A stretch of DNA of 37,391 bases from Prevotellaceae bacterium UBA4359. GTDB lineage: Bacteria; Bacteroidota; Bacteroidia; Bacteroidales; Bacteroidaceae. The DNA is taken from NCBI GenBank assembly GCA_002393555.1, contig DGSP01000013.1:1-37391 (forward strand), read 5' to 3'. Under the pieces are notes generated by a model that did no database searches, was not told the origin of the DNA, and worked only from the letters and a program-made list of their open reading frames with translations. This document shows, piece by piece, positions 23,668 through 32,609 of this stretch; the first letter of the stretch is position 1; each line of letters opens with the position of its first letter. The translations under genes and the position numbers were made by a program.

Positions 23668-26637
23668 ATGACGAAAAACTTAAATTTTCTGATTTGTGGG
23701 GCTGTTGGCCTATGCCTCGCAATGCCGATGTCAGCCTTGCCATCGGCAAACGGAAACGCGCCCCTCTCGGCTGCAAAGGCCAAGCAACGCACCATCGTGA
23801 AAGTGGAGGCAATTACGGTACAGACTCCTGTGGGCACAGCACCACGCCTCCCGTGGCAAGTGTGGGTGACCTACAGCGACGGCACACACGAGTGGCGGCA
23901 GACCAAATGGTCGAACTCCCTGCTCTCTACCGAGCAGCAAGAGGCAAATCCTGAACTCTATCCTGTGGGCAAGACATACACCGTCAATGGGTTCATCATT
24001 GGCGACAACACCACCGAAAGCGGCTACCCCATCTCGGCCCAGGTGACGGTGGTGGCAGAAGCATGGAGTGCTCCTGGCAACACTCCCCTTGTGCAGCCTC
24101 TTCCACTTGGGAATGTGCGGATTACGGGCAACAACCGTCTGACCAACAACCGCGACCTCGACATCAAGGAAATCCTGTCGTGGGATGTGGCACAGCAACT
24201 CTACAACTACCGCGACACCTATGGTCTGCCCACTGAGGGTTATCCTGAAGCCGACGGATGGGACTCGCCCACCACCAAACTGAAGGGACACGGAAGTGGT
24301 CACTATATGAGCGCATTGGCCTTTGCCTATGCGTCAGCCAATCCTGAACAAAAAGTTGAACTAAAGAAACGTATCAAGCGAATGGTCAACGAGTTGCGTG
24401 AGTGCCAAGAGCGAACGTTTGTGTGGGACAGCACCCTCAACCGCTACTGGGAAGCACGTGACTATGCACCCGAAGAAGAACTGAAGCAGATGAAGGGCAA
24501 CTGGGCTGCTTTCAACGAATATAAGAAAGACTATCGCCACTATGGCTACGGCTATCTGAATGCCATTCCAGCCGCTCATCCAGCCTTAATCGAGTGCTAT
24601 CGCGCGTACAATAATGAAGAATGGGTGTGGGCACCCTACTACACCATCCATAAGCAACTGGCCGGACTTATCGACATCGCCAACAACATCGACGACAAGG
24701 AGATAGCCGACAAAGCCCTGCTCATTGCCAAAGACATGGGGCTGTGGGTGTGGAACCGCATGCACTATCGAACCCACGTGAAAACCGATGGCACAAAGGC
24801 TGAGCGACAGGCCAAGCCGGGCAACCGCTACGAGATGTGGAACATGTATATAGCAGGCGAAGTGGGCGGCATGGCCGAATCCCTCTCGCGTCTAAGCGAA
24901 ATGGTGAGCGACCCAGCGGAGAAAGCACGGCTGATTGAGGCGGCCAATTGCTTTGATGCCCCAGCCTTCTTCGACCCTGTGGCCAAGAATGTGGATGACA
25001 TCCGCACACGCCATGCCAACCAGCACATTCCCATGATTACAGGTGCTTTACGTTCCTACATCACCAATAATAATCCTTATTATTATAACCTTGCTTACAA
25101 CTTCTGGAACCTCGTGCAAGGACGCTATGCTTATGCCATGGGCGGTGTGGGCAACGGCGAGATGTTCCGTCAGCCTTACTCACAGATTTTGTCGATGAAC
25201 ACCAGTGTGATGAGCGACCGCCATCGCAACATGTACCCCAACCCCGACATCAACGAGACCTGCTGCGCCTACAACCTGGCCAAACTGACCAAAGACCTCA
25301 ACTGTTTTGACCCCGACAATGCCGCCTACATGGACTACTATGAGCGTATTCTCTACAACCAGATTGTCGGCTCTGTCCACCCTGAGCATTGGGGCGTCAC
25401 CTATCAGTATGCCGTGGGCATGAATGCCATCAAACCTTTCGGCAACGAAACCCCTCAAAGCACCTGCTGCGGCGGCACTGGGGCTGAGAACCACGTGAAG
25501 TATCAGGAGGCGGCCTACTTCGTGAACGACAACACCATCTGGGTGGGACTCTATCTGCCCAGCGAGGCTCGCTGGAAGGATGCCCTCATCAAGCAAGACT
25601 GCGAGTGGCCGGCAGAACGGAGCACCATCACCGTCAAGAGCGTTGCAGCAGCACAACACCCACTCACCTTCGCCATGAAACTCCGCGTACCCTATTGGGC
25701 AACAGAAGGTTTCGACGTGAAACTGAACGGCAAATCCATTGCAAAGACCTATCAGCCCTGCTCTTACGTGGAAATTCCCATGCGCGAATGGGCGGCTACA
25801 GACAAAGTGGAAGTGGTCATGCCTTTCACCAAGCACATCAACTGGGGACCTGACAAGATGGACCTTGCTGCCACAGGCAAGAACGAGACGCGCACACCGT
25901 TCAGCCCCCAATGGGTCGGTGCTTTGATGTATGGTCCTCTGGTGATGGCGACTCCCGAAGTGAAGGAGTGGAAGGAAGCCGACTTCACCATTCAGTCCAA
26001 CCTGAGCGACATTCAGTTGAATGGAGCCACTAATGAGCAAGGATGCAACGGCCATCTCTACACCCTTTCATTGGCCGGAAAGCAGTTCCAACCCGACTAC
26101 TATCAGACAGGCCACTCCACCCACTACCTGCGTCTGAACGTGGAAAGCGGAGCGAAGAAAAAAGCCAAGAAAGGCATCGACAAGACCAACCTCGAACAGG
26201 CTCTGCAAGTGGCCAAAGAACGTGTGGAAAGCCAAAATGCCTGGAACTCACTCACCGTGAAAGTGCCAGCCTTCTCTCCGTGGGCACCCAATGGCTATGC
26301 TCGCCTGCTCACCCAGATGGAAGTGGCCGAAAAAGTGAATGCCAAAGCGAACAAGGAACTGACCCAAGAGGAAGTCAACGCTGCCACCTCAGCCCTCAAC
26401 GTGGCCATCAACACCATGCGTCCGGGCAACTTGGCTGAGCCAGAAGACCTTAACGACCTGTTGCCGCTCCTTACAGACTCGAAGGAAAACATTCCGAACA
26501 AGACCACAGAACTGCGCGAAGCCATTGACTATGCCGACATGGTGGTGCAGTATGTGAACGACGGTTCAGGCACTCACGACCTTATCGACAAAGCACTGAA
26601 ACGCCTGACAGAGGCAAGGAAAACGGTCGGAAAGTGA
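23668..26637 (+). CDS. GH127-type beta-L-arabinofuranosidase with added domains
   Basis: GH127 enzymes release terminal beta-L-arabinofuranose from plant glycans and glycoproteins using a zinc-bound cysteine nucleophile. The 989-residue protein has a signal peptide (about residues 1-24). An N-terminal Ig-like domain carries WQVWVTYSDGTHEWRQTKW (about 45-130). The (alpha/alpha)6 catalytic region begins near 165 with GHGSGHYMSALAFAYA. The metal/nucleophile signature is E530 with C532/C533 in NETCCAYN, and C600/C601 in STCCGGTGAE. A beta-sandwich domain follows, then a helical C-terminus with ELTQEEVNAATSALNVAI like a FIVAR/albumin-binding helical repeat. It is exported to the periplasm or surface. 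No SusC/D genes adjoin it; the pectate lyase at 34-37 kb is the nearest related enzyme. Confidence 0.9.
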   Translation: MTKNLNFLICGAVGLCLAMPMSALPSANGNAPLSAAKAKQRTIVKVEAITVQTPVGTAPRLPWQVWVTYSDGTHEWRQTKWSNSLLSTEQQEANPELYPVGKTYTVNGFIIGDNTTESGYPISAQVTVVAEAWSAPGNTPLVQPLPLGNVRITGNNRLTNNRDLDIKEILSWDVAQQLYNYRDTYGLPTEGYPEADGWDSPTTKLKGHGSGHYMSALAFAYASANPEQKVELKKRIKRMVNELRECQERTFVWDSTLNRYWEARDYAPEEELKQMKGNWAAFNEYKKDYRHYGYGYLNAIPAAHPALIECYRAYNNEEWVWAPYYTIHKQLAGLIDIANNIDDKEIADKALLIAKDMGLWVWNRMHYRTHVKTDGTKAERQAKPGNRYEMWNMYIAGEVGGMAESLSRLSEMVSDPAEKARLIEAANCFDAPAFFDPVAKNVDDIRTRHANQHIPMITGALRSYITNNNPYYYNLAYNFWNLVQGRYAYAMGGVGNGEMFRQPYSQILSMNTSVMSDRHRNMYPNPDINETCCAYNLAKLTKDLNCFDPDNAAYMDYYERILYNQIVGSVHPEHWGVTYQYAVGMNAIKPFGNETPQSTCCGGTGAENHVKYQEAAYFVNDNTIWVGLYLPSEARWKDALIKQDCEWPAERSTITVKSVAAAQHPLTFAMKLRVPYWATEGFDVKLNGKSIAKTYQPCSYVEIPMREWAATDKVEVVMPFTKHINWGPDKMDLAATGKNETRTPFSPQWVGALMYGPLVMATPEVKEWKEADFTIQSNLSDIQLNGATNEQGCNGHLYTLSLAGKQFQPDYYQTGHSTHYLRLNVESGAKKKAKKGIDKTNLEQALQVAKERVESQNAWNSLTVKVPAFSPWAPNGYARLLTQMEVAEKVNAKANKELTQEEVNAATSALNVAINTMRPGNLAEPEDLNDLLPLLTDSKENIPNKTTELREAIDYADMVVQYVNDGSGTHDLIDKALKRLTEARKTVGK

Positions 26638-26678
26638 AGTTTTTTGAGAAAAGTCTTTATTGTTCGCAGAAAATGTTG

Positions 26679-26686
26679 TACTTTTG
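26679..26686 (+). promoter_or_regulatory. -7 element (TACTTTTG) before the TPR gene
   Basis: TACTTTTG lies 35 bases before the ATG, with TTTA at 26656-26659 exactly 19 bases upstream as a weak -33. It would drive the TPR gene and possibly ribH and tamB. Confidence 0.5.
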
Positions 26687-26720
26687 CATGATTTTTGCAA
26701 AATAACAACTAAAACATATC

Positions 26721-27401
26721 ATGGCAAAGAACAAAAAACAACAAGTAACCGATGAACCAATCGCTCTCGACGTGCAGTTGAGCAAAGGCGAGGCTTTCAT
26801 CGAGAAGAACTGGAAAAAGATTGCAGCCGTCATTGGCGCAGTCATCGTGATTGTGGCTGGTGTTTACATCTACAGACACTACATGGAGGGCAAGGAACTG
26901 GAGGCACAGAAGGCCATTGTCGGTGCTCAGACAGCCTTTGCCCAGCAGCAGTATGAACAGGCACTGAAAGGTGAAGGAAACACAAAGGGCTTGCTGAAAA
27001 TCATCGACGAATATAGCGGTACAAAGACTGCCAACCTCGCCAAACTCTATGCCGGCCTGGCATACGCAAAGACCGACAAGACCGATGATGCCATCAAGAT
27101 GTTGGAAGACTTCTCCACTCAAGATGACGACATGGTTTCTCCTGCTGCCGTTGCCGCTTTGGGCAACCTGTATGTGAAGAAAGGTGACAAGGAAAAAGGT
27201 GCACAGACCCTCATCAAGGCTGCCACAGAAGCAGACAACGACGCTGTAAGTGCCGTGTTCCTGCTCCAAGCAGGTGAAGTGTATGAGTCTCTCGGCCAAA
27301 ACGATAAGGCTGTTGAACTTTACAACAAAATCAAGAAGCAGTACTTCCGAAGCCCCTTGTCGCAAGAGATTGACAAATACATCGAAAGAGCAACCAAATA
27401 A
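26721..27401 (+). CDS. Membrane-anchored TPR protein (YfgM-like)
   Basis: The 226-residue protein has a short cytoplasmic N-terminus rich in K and Q, one membrane segment (about residues 34-52, IAAVIGAVIVIVAGVYIY) and a periplasmic tetratricopeptide region. TPR-like helices include AKLYAGLAYAKTDKTDDAIKM (about 112-132), AAVAALGNLYVKKGDKEKGA and AVFLLQAGEVYESLGQNDKAVELY. The layout matches the YfgM/ancillary SecYEG translocon family and Bacteroidales proteins often found beside ribH. Its likely role is chaperone- or scaffold-like at the inner membrane; no substrate is known. An inverted repeat separates it from ribH. Confidence 0.85.
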   Translation: MAKNKKQQVTDEPIALDVQLSKGEAFIEKNWKKIAAVIGAVIVIVAGVYIYRHYMEGKELEAQKAIVGAQTAFAQQQYEQALKGEGNTKGLLKIIDEYSGTKTANLAKLYAGLAYAKTDKTDDAIKMLEDFSTQDDDMVSPAAVAALGNLYVKKGDKEKGAQTLIKAATEADNDAVSAVFLLQAGEVYESLGQNDKAVELYNKIKKQYFRSPLSQEIDKYIERATK

Positions 27402-27416
27402 TAAAAACATAAAAGA

Positions 27417-27502
27417 TTAAGAGTTAAAAATTAAGAGTTAAGAAAAAAGCCCTGCTGCCCATGTAGCACATTCTTTCTTAATTCTTAATTTTTAACTCTT
27501 AA
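27417..27502. repeat. Inverted repeat (26-bp arms, one mismatch) between TPR gene and ribH
   Basis: Arms 27417-27442 and 27477-27502 pair with one mismatch and extend three more A-T pairs inward. Each arm holds repeated TTAAGAGTTA words. The loop is about 28 bases and relatively GC-rich. This AT-rich form resembles dispersed intergenic elements of Bacteroidales and could attenuate or terminate transcription before ribH. Confidence 0.85.
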
Positions 27503-27519
27503 CGTTTAATATAGGAATT

Positions 27520-28014
27520 ATGGCAACTAAAAATCACAACCTCTCCGACTACGACATCAACTCCGTGCCCGATGCAACAGGCATGAAAATCGGCATCGTA
27601 GTGGCCGAATGGAACGAGAACATCACCGCTGCCCTGCTGGAAGGAGCCAAACAGACATTGATGAGAAATGGCGTATTTCCCGAGGACATCACCGTGATGA
27701 CCGTACCAGGAAGTTTTGAACTGGTGTATGGTGCATCACAAATGGTGAAGACCAAAGTGGATGCCGTGATAGCCATCGGATGCGTCATTCGTGGCGACAC
27801 CCCCCACGACCGCTACATCTGCCAAGGTGTCACTTACGGACTTTCTCGCCTGAACGCCATGCAGGACATTCCCGTCATCTACGGACTCATCACCACGCTC
27901 GACATGCAGCAGGCAAAAGACCGCGCTGGTGGCAAGATGGGAAATAAAGGTGACGAATGTGCCATCACCGCCATCAAGATGGTCGATTTCAAGAAAAAGG
28001 TTAGGAGCATTTGA
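27520..28014 (+). CDS. ribH: 6,7-dimethyl-8-ribityllumazine synthase
   Basis: RibH condenses 5-amino-6-ribitylamino-uracil with 3,4-dihydroxy-2-butanone 4-phosphate in the penultimate step of riboflavin synthesis, usually as a 60-subunit shell. The 164-residue protein has the substrate segments VAEWNENIT (about 28-36), VPGSFELVY (about 67-75) and GCVIRGDTPHDRYICQGV (about 91-108) with the general-acid/base histidine. Most relatives have H-F-x-Y after TP, while this protein has H-D-R-Y, a mild departure next to the active site. The stop overlaps the start of the tamB-like gene by 4 bases. No other rib genes lie in the window and no FMN riboswitch is evident upstream. Confidence 0.95.
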   Translation: MATKNHNLSDYDINSVPDATGMKIGIVVAEWNENITAALLEGAKQTLMRNGVFPEDITVMTVPGSFELVYGASQMVKTKVDAVIAIGCVIRGDTPHDRYICQGVTYGLSRLNAMQDIPVIYGLITTLDMQQAKDRAGGKMGNKGDECAITAIKMVDFKKKVRSI

Positions 28015-31000
28015 AGCGTCTTGAAAAAATATTAGTCAGACTGGTCGGCACCATCGTTGCACTCTACGCCACGATAGTCCTGCTTTTCAGCCTGTCCTTC
28101 ATGCAGGAGAGGCTGGCAACATGGACGGCTAATATTCTTTCGGAACAACTGAAGTCGAAGGTTGAAATAGGCAGTGTCAACCTCGGTTTTCTCAACCGCA
28201 TCATCATCAACGATGTGGTTGTATATGAGCCATCTGGCCAAAAGATGGCGAACATTGCCCGTGTGTCGGCAAGCATCAATCTTTTTTCCCTGCTGTCGGG
28301 GCAAGTGAACATTGGCACCGCCCAATTGTTCGGCACCAAAGCCACACTCTACAAAGCCACACCCGACAGCAAGCCCAACTTTCAATTCATCATCGATGCC
28401 TTTGCCAGCGAAGAGAAACAGGAATCGGCAAAGGTCAATCTCCACATCGGTTCCCTCATCATACGCCATGCCGACATCACCTACGACGTGCAGTCGGAAG
28501 CCACCCACGAAGGAACCGTGGATGTCAACCATCTGCATTTGAACGACTGTGGCATGAACATCGTGCTGCGCTGCCTGACCGATGACTCGCTGAATGTAGC
28601 CGTTCGCCGACTGCAAGCCAACGAACTCAATTCTGGCCTTCAACTTCAAGACACCCAACTGAAACTCGTTGGCAACAAGCAGCAAGCCCTTTTGTCTGAA
28701 GTGAACCTTTCTTTTCCCCACTCCAACATCACTTTAGACACACTGACTGTCCACTACGGAAACTATGAGAAAGAGCGCACCTTCAGTTTCCAAGCCACTC
28801 CCCTCGCCGGACACATAACTCCCTCCGATTTTTCCTCGCTCTATGCCCCTCTGTCCCATCTGTCCGAAGCCATTTCCTTCAACATCCAAGCAGAAGGAAA
28901 CGAACAGAAAATCACGGTGAAGGAATGTCGCATCGAGTCAGAGAACCAAGGACTTTCACTGCATGCGTCAGCAGTCATTCCTCATGTCCTCGACAAGGAT
29001 AAAAGAAGCCTGCAATCCACCATCAACACCCTGCGCGTCAACAGCCAAGAGATGCTTGCATGGGCTGACGCTTTCCGCCCCAATCATGGGAAAGAAACGT
29101 TGATTGCAGCCATCAGAGAGTTGGCTTACCAAGGAACCATCAACTACGCCGAAGGAAGCCTCACGTCCGAAGGCAGTCTCACGAGCGGTGTTGGAAAGGC
29201 TGAGTATCAACTGACTTACGACGACACCCGTTTCCTCACAGCCACAGTCAAAGGAGACAGCATCCACCTCGGCCATCTGCAGGAGGACGAAAAGTTTGGC
29301 ACAGCCTCCTTTGACCTTGACCTTGCCATGAACCTTGCAGAGACTCACCCCTTCCCTGCCGGCACAGCGTCTGGAGACATTCACAGCATCCACTACAACG
29401 GCTACAACTATCAGCATATCAACCTGAATGCCAGAAGCACAGCAACCCGGATTGAGGGCACTGCCAGCATCGACGACGAGAACGTGAAAGCCACGACAGA
29501 CTTCTCCTTCTCCGATGCTCCCACCAAAGACATCCAACTCACCCTCCTGCTCGAAAGGTTCATGCCCCACCACCTAAATCTCACCAGCGAATATGCTGGA
29601 GAAGACCTTTCCCTCCATCTTCAGAGCCATCTGCACGGATGCGACTTCAAACACCTGTATGGTGATGTGCAGATAGAAAATCTCAACTTGACCACTCCCA
29701 ACGACCGTTTCCACCTCGACGGAATCTACTTCTCAGCCGAAAGCACCGATGGGAAAGAAAGCCTCTACACCATCAACAGCGACATTCTTTCGGGACAAAT
29801 CAGAGGTGAAGCCACTCTGACAGAGATTGCCAAGAGCATCAACAACCAGTTCTCCAGCCATTTGCCCATCATCTTCAAGTCCGCACCTGCCGAGAAGGCC
29901 GACTTCACCTACGACCTGACCCTGAACGAGGCCCCCATCCTTCGCCACTTCATCGGCACCGACATTTCCATCGAAAAGCCCGTCCACATTTTTGGCAACA
30001 TGGACTCCAAAGAGCAGCAAATGACCCTGAAGATGGATGCGCCACAAGTCACCTACGGCGGTACCTCCTACAACAACACAGCCATCGTTTGTCTGGCCAC
30101 ACCCAGCAACATGAACGTGCATGCCATGGCATCCACCTTCAAAGAAAGCGACGACGAGGACATTCCGCCATCATCCACCACCTTCGACGTGCTGGCCGAC
30201 ATCCACGACAACCGAATTGCCAGCGAGGTGAACCTGAATGCGCAGGGAAGCAACAACGTCCACCTCATACTCCTGCCCACCATCCTGTTGAGCGATTCGC
30301 TGGGCAGCATGAAGACCGACGTCACCTTGCGCAAGTCAAGCGCAACCATCAACGACACCATCTGGACGGTATCGCCTTCACACATATCTATATATAAGAA
30401 AAACATCGAGTGCCACAACGTGAAAATAGCCAACGAAAAGATTAACAGTTTCTTGGCCATCAACGGAAAGGCATCAAGTTCTCCTACCGACTCGTTGGTG
30501 GCCACACTGAAGAATCTCGAAATCCAGTATTTCCTGTCGCTCGTCAACTTCGACGTCGTCCGCTTTGCAGGCCAAGCCTCCGGCCATGTAGCCGTCAACA
30601 ACGTGCTGGGAGGTGGAGTGCCCGACGTGAAAGCCAATCTTTTTGTCAACAACCTCTCCATCCAAGAAGGCCCTTTAGGAGATGCCAACATCTCGGCACA
30701 TTGGGACAAAGAAGTGGATGGCATCGTGGTGGATGGCCGAATCATCGATCTCTACAAGATGCCCGACAGGTTGACAGGACGTGAAAAGAACGTCACTGGC
30801 ATCACCACCGTAAGTGGCTGGATTTCACCCGCCAAGAACGACATAGCCCTCCACGTCGATACCCGCAACACCAACGCCAAGTTCCTCCACGGCTTCCTGC
30901 GCGGCATCTTCAAAGACATCAGCGGCTGTGTGACAGGTCCTGTTGACATCATCGGCCCCTTCAACAACGTGAACATCCTCGCCTCGGCGGTGCCAGACAT

Positions 31001-32540
31001 CAACCTGCGACTGCGAGCCACCAACGTGCCCTACCACATCGAAGGCGACACCATCCGCATGCGCCATTATCTCTTTGAATTTAAGGACATCAGCATCTAC
31101 GACCGCTTCGGACACCGCTCCGTGCTGAACGGCCAGGTGACACACCGCAACATGAAGAACTTCAAGTATCACTTCGACACCGACCTGCACGAACTGCTGG
31201 CCTATGACGAGAAAGAGTTCAACAGCGACAAGTTCCTCGCCACCGTCTTTGCCGACGGCAAACTGAGCATCGACGGCAGCGACGGACACCCTCTCTATGT
31301 GAATGCCAGCGTCACGCCCACGCGAGGTTCGGTCTTCGCCTACGATGCAGCCACCCCCGATGCCATCACCGGCAACTCCTTCATCGAGTTCCGCGACCGC
31401 GACTCCATCATGGCCTTCAATCCGAACCTCTTCGACCCCACCCCCGACATGGAGGACGAAACACCCGTGAAGCGGGATTCGCTGACCATCATCAAGGAAG
31501 CCAAGAAGAACTACAACAGCGACATTTTCATCAACTTCGACATCAACCTCACTCCTGCCTGCGAGGTGAAACTGCGCATGGACAACATAGAGGACGGCTA
31601 CATGCGCACCTTCGGCTATGCCAACATCAACGCGCGGTGGTACAACAAAGGCTCTTTCCAGATGTTCGGCAACTACAACATCAACTCCGGCTCCTATCGC
31701 CTCTATCTGCAAGACATCATCTTCCGCGACCTCGCCTTGCAGCCCGGCTCGATGGTCGAATTTAACGGCAACCCCTTCGATGCAAACATCCACCTCATCT
31801 GCCACCACACCATCAACTCCGTGCCACTCAGCGACTTGACCAACACCACTGCCTTCACACAGAACAACAAGGTGAAGGTCATCTGCCTGCTCGACATCAC
31901 AGGCAAACTGGGCAACATGGACTTCAAGTTCGGCATCGACATCCCCAACGTGAACGAGGAAGTGCGCCAACTCGTGCGCTCCATGATTAACTCGGAAGAA
32001 GAGATGAACACCCAAGCCATCTATCTGCTCGGCCTCGGACGCTTCTACCCCAACGAATACGCCCGTGCCAACGGCAACGGCAACTCCGGCCAGGCAGCCA
32101 ACTCCCTCCTCTCCTCCACCCTGAGCGGCCAAATCAACCAGATGCTCAGCAACATGATTGGCAACACCTCTAACTGGAGTTTCGGCTCATCGCTCACCAC
32201 CGGCGAGAAAGGCTGGCAAGACCTCGACGTGGAAGGCACACTCGAAGGCCGACTGCTCGACGAGCGACTGCTCATCAACGGTGCCTTCGGCTATCGCGAC
32301 AACGCCATGACCAACCGCTCCACCTTCATCGGCGACTTCGAGGTGAAATGGCGGCTCAACCAGAAAGGAAGCCTCTATGTGAAAGCCTACAACCAGACCA
32401 ACGACCGCTACTTCACCAAAGCCACCCTCAACACACAGGGTCTCGGCCTCTCGTGGCGGCACGACTTCGAGAGCATACGCCGACGACTCAAGCAGAAAGA
32501 AACACCCAAGCAAGAGCAACAGGCCGAAGCACAAGAATAA
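28011..32540 (+). CDS. TamB-like translocation/assembly or lipid-transport protein
   Basis: The 1509-residue protein starts with an N-terminal membrane anchor (VGTIVALYATIVLLFSLSF, about residues 12-30). It continues as a long beta-rich AsmA/TamB repeat region that forms a hydrophobic groove across the periplasm. It ends with the TamB C-terminal domain (DUF490, about 1130-1480), with segments such as SGSYRLYLQDIIFRDLALQPGS-type strands and GLGLSWRHDFESI. TamB-family proteins move phospholipids to the outer membrane and assist barrel assembly, usually with a TamA/BamA partner, which is not adjacent. Translation probably starts at TTG 28011, overlapping the ribH stop by 4 bases. The next ATG (28100) would remove the membrane anchor. 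Confidence 0.9.
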   Translation: MKRLEKILVRLVGTIVALYATIVLLFSLSFMQERLATWTANILSEQLKSKVEIGSVNLGFLNRIIINDVVVYEPSGQKMANIARVSASINLFSLLSGQVNIGTAQLFGTKATLYKATPDSKPNFQFIIDAFASEEKQESAKVNLHIGSLIIRHADITYDVQSEATHEGTVDVNHLHLNDCGMNIVLRCLTDDSLNVAVRRLQANELNSGLQLQDTQLKLVGNKQQALLSEVNLSFPHSNITLDTLTVHYGNYEKERTFSFQATPLAGHITPSDFSSLYAPLSHLSEAISFNIQAEGNEQKITVKECRIESENQGLSLHASAVIPHVLDKDKRSLQSTINTLRVNSQEMLAWADAFRPNHGKETLIAAIRELAYQGTINYAEGSLTSEGSLTSGVGKAEYQLTYDDTRFLTATVKGDSIHLGHLQEDEKFGTASFDLDLAMNLAETHPFPAGTASGDIHSIHYNGYNYQHINLNARSTATRIEGTASIDDENVKATTDFSFSDAPTKDIQLTLLLERFMPHHLNLTSEYAGEDLSLHLQSHLHGCDFKHLYGDVQIENLNLTTPNDRFHLDGIYFSAESTDGKESLYTINSDILSGQIRGEATLTEIAKSINNQFSSHLPIIFKSAPAEKADFTYDLTLNEAPILRHFIGTDISIEKPVHIFGNMDSKEQQMTLKMDAPQVTYGGTSYNNTAIVCLATPSNMNVHAMASTFKESDDEDIPPSSTTFDVLADIHDNRIASEVNLNAQGSNNVHLILLPTILLSDSLGSMKTDVTLRKSSATINDTIWTVSPSHISIYKKNIECHNVKIANEKINSFLAINGKASSSPTDSLVATLKNLEIQYFLSLVNFDVVRFAGQASGHVAVNNVLGGGVPDVKANLFVNNLSIQEGPLGDANISAHWDKEVDGIVVDGRIIDLYKMPDRLTGREKNVTGITTVSGWISPAKNDIALHVDTRNTNAKFLHGFLRGIFKDISGCVTGPVDIIGPFNNVNILASAVPDINLRLRATNVPYHIEGDTIRMRHYLFEFKDISIYDRFGHRSVLNGQVTHRNMKNFKYHFDTDLHELLAYDEKEFNSDKFLATVFADGKLSIDGSDGHPLYVNASVTPTRGSVFAYDAATPDAITGNSFIEFRDRDSIMAFNPNLFDPTPDMEDETPVKRDSLTIIKEAKKNYNSDIFINFDINLTPACEVKLRMDNIEDGYMRTFGYANINARWYNKGSFQMFGNYNINSGSYRLYLQDIIFRDLALQPGSMVEFNGNPFDANIHLICHHTINSVPLSDLTNTTAFTQNNKVKVICLLDITGKLGNMDFKFGIDIPNVNEEVRQLVRSMINSEEEMNTQAIYLLGLGRFYPNEYARANGNGNSGQAANSLLSSTLSGQINQMLSNMIGNTSNWSFGSSLTTGEKGWQDLDVEGTLEGRLLDERLLINGAFGYRDNAMTNRSTFIGDFEVKWRLNQKGSLYVKAYNQTNDRYFTKATLNTQGLGLSWRHDFESIRRRLKQKETPKQEQQAEAQE

Positions 32541-32609
32541 CATCATCAACCAATTATACATCTTTTTTTATCCACTTATTTTTACAAACCATCTAAAACC
32601 CCAACAGCA

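Noticed and set aside
30825..32132. 435-codon open frame on the minus strand inside the TamB-like gene
   Set aside because: Antisense to the conserved TamB C-terminal domain; composition rich in V, G, H and A is typical of reverse-frame shadows.
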